Source of the DNA: an uncultured Azospirillum sp.
GTDB lineage: Bacteria > Pseudomonadota > Alphaproteobacteria > RF32 > CAG-239
DNA: 16,597 nt
Assembly (NCBI GenBank): GCA_947383875.1
Contig: CANDEX010000034.1
Span: 1 to 16,597 of the forward strand
Direction of reading: 5' to 3'
Below are positions 1-6,320 of the stretch, piece by piece (the first letter of the stretch is position 1; each line of letters opens with the position of its first letter). The notes beneath the pieces were generated by a model that was not told where the DNA came from, searched no databases, and worked only from the letters and a program-made list of their open reading frames with translations. Both the position numbers and the translations under genes were made by a program.

Positions 1-107
1 TTGACCAAGTAGAAAGCGGCAAGGCATATATCCACTGGGGAATGCTCAGTTATCTCGCCGGGTTTTATAACTGCAAAATCAAAATAGAACTAGAAGATAT
101 TGCTTAA
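1..107 (+). CDS. 3' end of an unidentified protein gene (partial)
   Basis: An open frame enters from the left edge (first full codon at base 3) and runs 34 residues to a TAA at 105-107. The visible C-terminus contains an aromatic stretch (YIHWGMLSYLAGFYN) and ends in KIELEDIA. I do not recognise the family. That it is a real coding end is supported by a strong intrinsic terminator starting three bases after the stop. It is also supported by a second gene end at 16576-16597 on the other strand, which encodes the same last six residues with different synonymous codons. The start and most of the protein lie outside the window. Confidence 0.6.
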   Translation, partial: DQVESGKAYIHWGMLSYLAGFYNCKIKIELEDIA

Positions 108-109
108 AT

Positions 110-144
110 AAAAAGCCCCTTGCCAAAAGCAAGGGGCTTTTTTT
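110..144. terminator. Bidirectional intrinsic terminator
   Basis: Perfect hairpin: left arm 110-123, loop CAAAA at 124-128, right arm 129-142. The core AGCCCCTTGC pairs with GCAAGGGGCT, with an A-tract on the left and a T-tract on the right, so it can stop transcription from both directions. It sits between the partial plus-strand gene and the convergent minus-strand gene, whose TAA (143-145) lies in the T-tract. The same hairpin, in the opposite orientation, recurs at 16543-16573. Confidence 0.9.
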
Positions 145-613
145 AATCAGCTTTGCCTCGAAACAAAATATCCGGGTGCGTATCCATCCATTGGCAGAAA
201 TCATACCGACTGAAAGATGCTCCCGCCGTTTCATGAATGCGACGATTTTGGTTATATGACTGTTCCAGATGCTCAAGTGTCTCATATTCCGTTTCGGCAT
301 AAACACGTTTAAGCTCCTTATTAATAGCCAACCGCTCCTCGGCATTGAACCGAGCAATAAAATTCTCGGCATGAACCATTTGCCGGTCAAAACGGTTTTT
401 AAATTCACGGATAAAATTTTCCAGATTATAATTTTGTGCTTCGCAATAACGCGGATAAACCTCCGTTTGCTGATAACGATAAATCAAAAAAGACGTTACC
501 TGATTAAACTCATCTTTATCATAAACTGTTTCTTCTGTCGGCGGCTGTTGATGTATCATATAAATAATCCACGCCACAATCAAAATCAGAATTGCTTGAA
601 GATATTTTTTCAT
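143..613 (-). CDS. Uncharacterised single-pass membrane-anchored protein
   Basis: 156 residues. The frame stays open upstream to 733, but the ATG at 611-613 is preferred: it follows a purine-rich AAAGAAAAG and opens directly with an N-terminal membrane segment (about residues 4-20, YLQAILILIVAWIIYMI). Longer versions would overlap the Nudix gene. After a short Pro-rich spacer the rest is charged and probably mostly helical, with two cysteines (Cys57, Cys140). If the domain is periplasmic, as an uncleaved signal-anchor would suggest, these could form a disulfide. I recognise no family. It is the last gene of the minus-strand series and ends on a strong terminator. Confidence 0.75.
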   Translation of the reverse strand: MKKYLQAILILIVAWIIYMIHQQPPTEETVYDKDEFNQVTSFLIYRYQQTEVYPRYCEAQNYNLENFIREFKNRFDRQMVHAENFIARFNAEERLAINKELKRVYAETEYETLEHLEQSYNQNRRIHETAGASFSRYDFCQWMDTHPDILFRGKAD

Positions 614-629
614 CTTTTCTTTCGGTTTA

Positions 630-655
630 ATACCCCGGATTGGTTTCCGGGGTAT
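630..655 (-). other. Intercistronic hairpin
   Basis: A perfect 10-bp stem (ATACCCCGGA / TCCGGGGTAT) with a 6-base loop lies between the Nudix stop (666-668) and the start of the membrane protein (613). No T-tract follows on either strand, so it is more likely an mRNA-stability or partial-attenuation structure than a classic terminator. Confidence 0.5.
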
Positions 656-665
656 ATGTTCATAA

Positions 666-1226
666 TTACAACAAGTGATTTTCAGCCAGATATTTCCAAA
701 GAGCACAGGCGTGCATTGATTGAATAATTTCATTATTCGCCAGCAACTGCTTAATTTCTTCCAATGTCAGCAAGTGAACCGTCAGACATTCACCGCCGTC
801 AAGGTGCTGCTTATTATCAAGCAGTTCCACATCCTCGGCAATGAAGTTATATGTCCAGTTCGCATTGGTGCTGGGATTGGTGGACATTTTCATGTTCTGC
901 CGCCATTTGCCGTTACCATAGCCGGTTTCTTCCAGAAGTTCGCGCTGGGCGGCAACCATCGGGGACGCATCTTCCGGGTCAACACAACCACCGCAAAATT
1001 CAAAGTTTGTTGTTTGCGATCCGTGGCGATATTGGCGAATCATCACAAACTTTTTGTCTTTGGTGATTGCCAGCGTATTCACCCAATCAGGATACTCCAG
1101 AACATAATATTTGGGCACGACAACACCGTTGGGCAATTCAATTTTTTCTTCACGGACAGTCAGCCATGGTTCGTTAAACAGATACTTGCTGGCTAAGACT
1201 TTAGCCTTGTCATCACAATTTTTCAT
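666..1226 (-). CDS. Nudix hydrolase, ADP-ribose pyrophosphatase-like
   Basis: 186 residues. The Nudix fold is shown by FEFCGGCVDPEDASP followed by RELLEETGY (residues 95-103), which matches the REUXEEXGU half of the Nudix box that binds the metal. The upstream half is atypical: between the GG and RE there is about one residue more than usual, and the first glutamate falls at Glu85/Asp86. The N-terminal part (WLTVREEKIELPNG..) and the MIRQYRHG strand resemble ADP-sugar/ADP-ribose pyrophosphatases, so the likely reaction is hydrolysis of a nucleoside-diphosphate sugar. Substrate cannot be fixed from sequence. The Shine-Dalgarno is weak. It lies downstream of comF with a 71-base gap, probably co-transcribed. 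Confidence 0.88.
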   Translation of the reverse strand: MKNCDDKAKVLASKYLFNEPWLTVREEKIELPNGVVVPKYYVLEYPDWVNTLAITKDKKFVMIRQYRHGSQTTNFEFCGGCVDPEDASPMVAAQRELLEETGYGNGKWRQNMKMSTNPSTNANWTYNFIAEDVELLDNKQHLDGGECLTVHLLTLEEIKQLLANNEIIQSMHACALWKYLAENHLL

Positions 1227-1297
1227 AAGTTTACTTTTTTAATTAATAATAAAAATACTGTGTTTTTGTAACACATTTCAGGTTAAAAGTAAACCAG

Positions 1298-2017
1298 CTA
1301 TTTCACGACACGGGCGACAGTCAGCGTATCCACGACCTCGGCTCCCGCAGATAAAACAGCTAAAGCGCATTCCCTGAGGGTAGAGCCTGTTGTCATCACA
1401 TCATCAATCAGTAAAACTCTTTTACCGCGCAGGTTTTGAGGATATTTGACACGAAACGCATCTTTAACATTCTTTACTCGTTCATGACCGGAAAACTCGA
1501 CCTGAGGTCTGGTTTTACGATGACGGACAACACTATGGAAATCAACTGGTATCCCACTAAGGTGACTTAATTCTTTAGCCAGCAGGGCCGATTGATTATA
1601 ACGCCTTTTTATCATTCGCGTATAATGCAAAGGTATCGGAATGATAACATCGGTTCCGGCATCCCAAATATCTTTGCCGCCCAAAAGCAGCCAGCGCGCC
1701 AAAAATGGCGCATTCTCCGTATGGTCGTGAAATTTAAAACTCAGAAGTAACGGTTTAGATGCCTCATCATAATAAACAGTTGACCGGCTCATGCGGAAAG
1801 GTGATTTATGGTTTGTCAGGCAATGACCGCAAAGGATATCCTTGGCATCGTGTTCCGGCAGAGGCAACCCACAGCACCGGCAATAAGGTTTTGTAATAAA
1901 ATTGATTTGGCTGAAGCATTCCGGACAAAGACCATCAGTCTCTCCCAGAATCTTACCACATTTCAAACAACGCGGCGGCAAAAGAATGTTGATTATTTTT
2001 TGAAAAAGCGGGTGCAT
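1298..2017 (-). CDS. comF: ComF family protein (phosphoribosyltransferase-like)
   Basis: 239 residues, the usual ComF length. The N-terminus carries zinc-finger cysteine pairs (Cys17/Cys20, Cys31/Cys34, then Cys46/Cys49 and Cys63/Cys66). The C-terminus has the PRPP-binding loop VLLIDDVMTTGST (residues 201-213) of type I phosphoribosyltransferases. Also visible are the family blocks VIIPIPLHYTRMIKRRYNQS and RHRKTRPQ. ComF proteins are needed for DNA uptake during natural transformation, probably acting on incoming single-stranded DNA; competence here is only inferred, because no other com gene is in the window. It opens the downstream half of the minus-strand series, after the palindromic repeat doublet. 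Confidence 0.93.
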   Translation of the reverse strand: MHPLFQKIINILLPPRCLKCGKILGETDGLCPECFSQINFITKPYCRCCGLPLPEHDAKDILCGHCLTNHKSPFRMSRSTVYYDEASKPLLLSFKFHDHTENAPFLARWLLLGGKDIWDAGTDVIIPIPLHYTRMIKRRYNQSALLAKELSHLSGIPVDFHSVVRHRKTRPQVEFSGHERVKNVKDAFRVKYPQNLRGKRVLLIDDVMTTGSTLRECALAVLSAGAEVVDTLTVARVVK

Positions 2018-2061
2018 TAATTACTTCTTACTTAGCTAACAATAACAAAAAAACTTTGCCG

Positions 2062-2145
2062 GGATTGCGTCGTCAAACCGTTGGTTTTCCTCGCAATGAC
2101 AATAAAAAAATGTCATTACGAGGCGCATCGCGACGAAGTAATCTC
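2062..2145. repeat. REP-like palindromic element doublet (inverted pair)
   Basis: Two copies of one element lie head to head. Copy A (2062-2100, minus orientation) reads GTCATTGCGAGG..AATCCC; copy B (2112-2145, plus orientation) reads GTCATTACGAGG..AATCTC. The inner arms (2089-2101 and 2111-2123) form a 13-base inverted repeat with one mismatch around a 9-base loop, and outer bases can extend it imperfectly. On the minus strand the structure is followed by a run of seven T (2047-2053 region), so it could act as an attenuator or terminator between the GIY-YIG gene and comF. The shape is that of extragenic palindromic (REP/BIME-type) repeats. Confidence 0.7.
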
Positions 2146-2149
2146 AGCC

Positions 2150-2440
2150 TTATCGGCAAATATCATCATAAATATCCTTCCAACCGGGATTAAACGAATT
2201 TATCAAATTAATCTTCCTTTCCCGATTTCCATTTTTCAATTGTTTTTCTCGGGAAATGGCATTTTCAATCTGTTCATAGATTTCATAATATACTAATTTA
2301 ACTAAATGATAACGAGATGAAAACCCCGGTATCAATTTATGCTTATGTTCATATATCCGCCGTATTAAATTGTTAGTTACCCCAATATACAATGTTGTAT
2401 TTACTTTATTTGTCAGGATATAAACGTAATATTGTTCCAT
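2150..2440 (-). CDS. Small GIY-YIG nuclease-domain protein
   Basis: 96 residues, a stand-alone GIY-YIG domain of the kind often annotated as a predicted endonuclease (COG2827/UPF0213-like). The core signature is YVYIL (residues 5-9) followed by LYIGVT (18-22). The expected arginine is in NLIRR (Arg27) and the catalytic glutamate in AISREKQLK (Glu65). The C-terminal FNPGWKDIYDD block is also typical. Function of these small proteins is not established; nuclease activity is inferred from conserved residues. The ATG is two bases after the sucD-like stop and has no clear Shine-Dalgarno, suggesting translational coupling or a late insertion. The palindromic repeat doublet abuts its 3' end. Confidence 0.88.
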   Translation of the reverse strand: MEQYYVYILTNKVNTTLYIGVTNNLIRRIYEHKHKLIPGFSSRYHLVKLVYYEIYEQIENAISREKQLKNGNRERKINLINSFNPGWKDIYDDICR

Positions 2441-2442
2441 TT

Positions 2443-3318
2443 TTATTTGGGACTGAGTTTCAACAATTCGTGATGGATGGCATTGATATTATCGACAACC
2501 GTCATTCCTGCGGCGGACATGGCATTGATTTTATCCTGAACTGTAATATGCCCGTTAGTGATAATATCACCGGCATATCCCATTTTATGACCAAAAGGCA
2601 CGGCATTGCCGGCAACAAAACCTATTACGGGTTTTTTATGTGGCAGGTGTTTATAAAACTCTGCACAGCTTTCTTCAAAAATTCCGCCCATTTGCCCAAT
2701 CATGACTATGGCATCGGTTTTATCATCTTCGTGAAACAGCCCCAGCAAATCCTTAAATCCGGTTCCAACCAGCATATCATCTCCCAGACCAATTACCGTT
2801 GACTGTCCAAGTCCGGCACGATTGATTTCCAAGACGGCTTCATAAGTCAGGGTTGACGAACGAGAGATAACACCTATACGCCCCGGAACATGAATATTCT
2901 CAGGGAAAATACCCAATCTGGCTTCTCCCGGAGTGATGATTCCCGGCGTATTGGGGCCAATCATTCTTGTTGCTGAACCATTCAGCATTGCTTTGATTTC
3001 AAGCATATCCTTAATCGGAACACCATCGGCAATACAGACCGTGGTTTGCAGGCCATTTTCCACCGCCTCACGCACCGCAGATTTTACAAAACGTGCCGGA
3101 ACAAACATTACCGAAGCGTTAGCACCCGTTTCTTTGACGGCATCCTTCACCGTGTCAAACACAGGCACATCCAGATGTTCGGTGCCGCCTTTTCCGGGCG
3201 TAACCCCCGCCACAACCTTGGTGCCGTAATCCATGGAGCGTTTAACATGGAAAGAAGCCTGCGTTCCGGTGATTCCTTGTATTAAAACTTTTGTCTCTTT
3301 ATTTACCAGTATAGACAT
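2443..3318 (-). CDS. SucD-like CoA-ligase alpha subunit with altered active site
   Basis: 291 residues, full length for succinyl-CoA synthetase alpha. The CoA-binding N-terminal domain (QGITGTQASFH, GVTPGKGG) and the ligase domain are recognisable. Several invariant positions are changed. The phosphohistidine motif GHAGAI reads GYAGDI, so the catalytic His is Tyr248 (TAT at 2575-2577). The Glu that contacts the phosphohistidine is Gln209 (GQMGG for GEIGG). GPNCPG reads GPNTPG (Thr124), SRSGTLTYE reads SRSSTLTYE, and GGDPINGTNFID reads GDDMLVGTGFKD. The normal ADP/GDP-dependent mechanism through phosphohistidine therefore looks impossible. The gene overlaps the sucC-like gene by one base (TGATG). 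It may be a repurposed or regulatory paralogue; the symbol sucD is deliberately not applied. Confidence 0.85.
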   Translation of the reverse strand: MSILVNKETKVLIQGITGTQASFHVKRSMDYGTKVVAGVTPGKGGTEHLDVPVFDTVKDAVKETGANASVMFVPARFVKSAVREAVENGLQTTVCIADGVPIKDMLEIKAMLNGSATRMIGPNTPGIITPGEARLGIFPENIHVPGRIGVISRSSTLTYEAVLEINRAGLGQSTVIGLGDDMLVGTGFKDLLGLFHEDDKTDAIVMIGQMGGIFEESCAEFYKHLPHKKPVIGFVAGNAVPFGHKMGYAGDIITNGHITVQDKINAMSAAGMTVVDNINAIHHELLKLSPK

Positions 3319-4520
3319 CAGGCAGCAGCCTCCATCGCAGCAAGAAGTTTATCTACAGAATCTTCCATGCTGTCCGCAATAATCAGCGGCAGTTTAGAAT
3401 GGAGAAGGATTTCTTTGGCTTCATCTTTATTGGTGCCTTCAAAACGAACAACCAACGGTACATTCAGACCAACCTCGGAAGCAGCGGCAACAATTCCCTC
3501 TGCCAGCAGGTTACAGCGCAAAAAACCGCCGAGAACGTTAATCAAAATTCCCTCCACCCGCGGATTGGTCATGATAATCTTAATGCCGGCAGCAATCTTA
3601 TCCTTATCGACACCACCTTTCACATTTAAAAAGCAGGCTGTTCCCTCGCCTTTTTCGCGGATTAAATCCATGGCAGCAAGAGCAATGCCATCGCCATTGA
3701 CAATGCAACCGATTGAGCCGTCAAACGAACTGTATTGAAAACCGTTTTTATTGGCTTTCAGTTCTCGTTCTTCTGTTTCATACTCATCCAACAAGGGAAG
3801 AAAATCTTTGTGGCGATATAACGCGTTGTCATCTATCGACAGTTTAGCATCAAGTGCAATAATGTTACCTTTGACATCAACCCCGGCCGGATTAATCTCA
3901 AGCATAGTCGCATCACAATCAACAAAAACCTTGTGCAGGCCGTTAATAAAATTCTCAAGCCCGCGCAAACTCTTGGGATTAAGCTTTAAGAAGGTCATGA
4001 CTTCATGAATTTGTTCCGGTGTTACCCCGGAAGCTAAATCCAACTGCAGGCGTAGAATCTTTTCCGGAGCCTCCATTGCCAATGTAGAAATTTCTTGCTC
4101 CTTAATATCGGCAATCAATAGGGTAAGCGCGGCATTCATCCGGTCAATCACCAAACCGGCATAAAATATTTTTCGAACCTTGGTAAAGGCTTCAACATAA
4201 ATGCGGCTGACTAATTTGCCTTGCGGCCCTGTTTGCGGCGTAACCAACGTTGCACCCAGCATTTGCGCCGCCTCACGCATAATATCTCTTCGGAACTTCA
4301 CTTGACGGATACCGCTTTTACGTCCTGCTGATTTTTCTATAAACTTGCCGTGATTACGCGCGCCGGACTGTATCTGAGACTTGAGCACCCACGGGCCGCG
4401 AAAAGACACTGCCCGCGCAGCATTTTTTGCCTCCAGAGGCGTATAAGCTATCTTGCCTTTGGGGATATTAATTCCGTATTGGCTGATAATCCGTTTGGCT
4501 TGATACTCATGAATGTTCAT
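3318..4520 (-). CDS. SucC-like ATP-grasp beta subunit with altered nucleotide site
   Basis: 400 residues, normal length for succinyl-CoA synthetase beta, beginning MNIHEYQAK as in genuine SucC. Retained: Lys47 in VLKSQI, the metal site LEINP (208-211) with the following Asp224 in LDAKLSIDDNALYRH, and GCIVNGDGIALAAMDLI. Changed: the phosphate-contacting IHAGGRGK reads IQSGARNH (50-57), STEGG reads ADIKE (about 137-141), the loop FLDVGGGA reads FLNVKGGV (297-304), and NIFGGI reads NVLGGF. So the fold and metal ligands remain but the ATP-phosphate loops do not. It starts three bases after the sufE stop and is fused by one-base overlap to the SucD-like gene, so both belong to the SUF transcription unit. 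The usual TCA-cycle role is doubtful. Confidence 0.85.
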   Translation of the reverse strand: MNIHEYQAKRIISQYGINIPKGKIAYTPLEAKNAARAVSFRGPWVLKSQIQSGARNHGKFIEKSAGRKSGIRQVKFRRDIMREAAQMLGATLVTPQTGPQGKLVSRIYVEAFTKVRKIFYAGLVIDRMNAALTLLIADIKEQEISTLAMEAPEKILRLQLDLASGVTPEQIHEVMTFLKLNPKSLRGLENFINGLHKVFVDCDATMLEINPAGVDVKGNIIALDAKLSIDDNALYRHKDFLPLLDEYETEERELKANKNGFQYSSFDGSIGCIVNGDGIALAAMDLIREKGEGTACFLNVKGGVDKDKIAAGIKIIMTNPRVEGILINVLGGFLRCNLLAEGIVAAASEVGLNVPLVVRFEGTNKDEAKEILLHSKLPLIIADSMEDSVDKLLAAMEAAA

Positions 4521-4523
4521 TAG

Positions 4524-4925
4524 TTACATACCTTGTTCGGCGTAAAATTTTATCTTATTAACCATCGATGTTAAGCCATTGCGACGGCTGGGGCTTAAAT
4601 TTTCCTGTAATCCGAGTTTAGCAAAAATATCTTCAATGGCAATGCTTTTAATTTCTGATGGGGATTTGTCATTATATACCGTTAAAACCACGGCAATCAG
4701 TCCCCGAACAATAATTGCATCGCTGTCACCGCGAAAATGTATCCGACCATCTTTATATTCAGGCACCAGCCAAACTTGTGACTGACACCCCGGTACTTTC
4801 CAATCCGCGGTTTTATATTTATCATCCAAGCCTTCAAGGCTGCTGCCTAAGTCTATGATATAGCCGTAGCGGTCCTCCCAGCTGTCGCAGAATGAAAAAT
4901 TATCAATCAGTTCATCAATATCCAT
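4524..4925 (-). CDS. sufE: SufE cysteine desulfuration protein
   Basis: 133 residues from the ATG at 4923-4925. The frame is open further upstream, but that would run into the preceding gene, and this ATG has a Shine-Dalgarno-like TAGGGG and opens with the typical MDIDELIDNF. SufE accepts persulfide sulfur from SufS and passes it to the SufBCD scaffold; the acceptor cysteine is Cys47 in VPGCQSQVWL. The family pattern continues with FRGDSDAIIVRGLIAVVLTVYNDKSPSEI and LSPSRRNGLTSMV. It lies 11 bases after the sufT-like stop and 3 bases before the SucC-like start, in an unbroken SUF transcription unit. Confidence 0.95.
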   Translation of the reverse strand: MDIDELIDNFSFCDSWEDRYGYIIDLGSSLEGLDDKYKTADWKVPGCQSQVWLVPEYKDGRIHFRGDSDAIIVRGLIAVVLTVYNDKSPSEIKSIAIEDIFAKLGLQENLSPSRRNGLTSMVNKIKFYAEQGM

Positions 4926-4936
4926 CTGGCTTACCC

Positions 4937-5353
4937 CTAAAAAAGTTCCATCATCGCACGGGCGTCTTCGCTTAAACGTTCCATCGACCACGCCGGTTCC
5001 CAAACAATTTTAACTGTTACAACACCGGTTCCTTCAACCAATGCAACCGCATCCGCAGCTTGTTGCGGTAAGATGCCCGCAACAGGACAAGCAGGTGCCG
5101 TTAATGTCATATCAATATCAATATTGCCGTCTTCAGCAATACGAATATCATAAACCAATCCCATATCCCAAATATTTATCATTATTTCCGGATCACAGAC
5201 GGTTTTTAAAGCTTCAATCACATCTTCTCGCGATGCTGTTTTTTCGTCTGCCGGTTTAGATTTGCCCGAAACAGCCATGTATTCTTTTTTTTCAGCTTCC
5301 GGCAGAGTCATGGCGTTCAACAAATCAGCTTCATTGGGATTTTCATCTGTCAT
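4937..5353 (-). CDS. sufT: SufT-like DUF59/MIP18 Fe-S assembly factor
   Basis: 138 residues. The N-terminal 40 residues are polar and poorly conserved. The DUF59 domain follows: REDVIEALKTVCDPEIMINIWDMGLVYDI (about 42-70), DMTLTAPACPVAG with the conserved Cys89, and the C-terminal VWEPAWSMERLSEDAR. Proteins of this family support maturation of Fe-S proteins, and a copy in the suf operon between sufS and sufE or sufA is common in alphaproteobacteria. A good Shine-Dalgarno (AAGGA, 7 bases before ATG) fixes the start, 10 bases after the transporter stop. SufT is a family-level call; the exact client is unknown. Confidence 0.9.
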   Translation of the reverse strand: MTDENPNEADLLNAMTLPEAEKKEYMAVSGKSKPADEKTASREDVIEALKTVCDPEIMINIWDMGLVYDIRIAEDGNIDIDMTLTAPACPVAGILPQQAADAVALVEGTGVVTVKIVWEPAWSMERLSEDARAMMELF

Positions 5354-5363
5354 TTTTATTTCC

Positions 5364-6254
5364 TTAATGCGTGTGGCCGGTTAAGAATATCAAGCCAACA
5401 ATAGATAACAACAGCAGCAGAATCAACTGCGGTTTAACTTTAACATAATCATTCCGGCGGCTAAAACGATTAAACAGCAATATCCACACCGGATATGCGT
5501 GGACAATGGCCGCAACATAAGCCGGGTTGGGTGTCAGATACATAGTATAAGTTTTCAAGACACCGTGAATAATGGCAAAAAGCATAAAAAACCAAGCAAA
5601 CCGTATATTCTTGCGGGCGGCAAGTTCTATAAGTTTATGCCCGCGGCGCAGGTGAACCGCCAAATTAAGAATGCCAGCCGTCAAGGATGTAATAAGTGTG
5701 TAGTAATATATCGCCGAAATCAAATTTTCCGCGCCTAAATGTGTGGTTTCCTTATTGGTGACATCGATAAAAATTTCACAAAACATCCCTATCGCAAGGA
5801 AACTCAAAGCTTTACGACTGGCTTTGGCTTGCAATATCAAAATCAATGCAACGGTTGTGCCCAAAAGACAAGCTAAAATTAATCCGAGATGCAGCGGGCT
5901 ATGAAGGAAAACTGTTATTTCTGCCGGATGCAGCAAAATCCAAAAAACAAAAATAAAAGCAATACTCAACGGGTGAATTAAACTGGTCACCTGCGCTCCA
6001 AAAGTCTTGGCTCCGTTTAGAATGCGATTATCGCCAAGAGAGATAACCAATCCTTGCGCAAAGCACAAGCCATAAAAAGCCCAATGATGTATCGGCGAAA
6101 AGAAAAAGGCAAAAGGCAGCAATACCGCGGCTGTTCCCAGCCCGCGGTAGACCATTAACAGTGAACCTTTAATCTTAATAAACTGATTCACATAAACATA
6201 AGCCGAAGTCAGCAGGCTTATGCCTATTGCCAATATCCACCAGTAATTCTGCAT
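5364..6254 (-). CDS. DMT-superfamily (EamA-like) membrane transporter
   Basis: 296 residues, about ten hydrophobic segments spread over the whole length. The first is WWILAIGISLLTSAYVYV, where a signal-anchor would be; the last is LILLLLLSIVGLIFLTG near the C-terminus. Size and layout match drug/metabolite transporters of the EamA type, inner membrane, with two five-helix halves. The substrate cannot be read from sequence. The start has a strong AAGGA six bases upstream. The unusual point is the position: inside the suf operon, between sufS and the sufT-like gene, with a 10-base gap downstream. Export of a cysteine- or sulfur-related metabolite is a possibility, but only by association. Confidence 0.75.
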   Translation of the reverse strand: MQNYWWILAIGISLLTSAYVYVNQFIKIKGSLLMVYRGLGTAAVLLPFAFFFSPIHHWAFYGLCFAQGLVISLGDNRILNGAKTFGAQVTSLIHPLSIAFIFVFWILLHPAEITVFLHSPLHLGLILACLLGTTVALILILQAKASRKALSFLAIGMFCEIFIDVTNKETTHLGAENLISAIYYYTLITSLTAGILNLAVHLRRGHKLIELAARKNIRFAWFFMLFAIIHGVLKTYTMYLTPNPAYVAAIVHAYPVWILLFNRFSRRNDYVKVKPQLILLLLLSIVGLIFLTGHTH

Positions 6255-6320
6255 GTTTTTTCCTTTTACATATCATGCAGTTATATGCTTTTACAGACAG
6301 TTGTCAAGTTTATCACTGAG

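Noticed and set aside
269..727. Long plus-strand open frames over the minus-strand genes (e.g. 269-727, 720-1196, 2392-2802, 2933-3229)
   Set aside because: They are antisense to well-supported genes, carry no recognisable domain, and reflect the codon structure of the opposite strand.
4926..5003. N-terminal extension of sufE upstream of 4925
   Set aside because: The extra residues overlap the end of the sufT-like gene in another frame and do not look like SufE; the inner ATG has a Shine-Dalgarno-like site.
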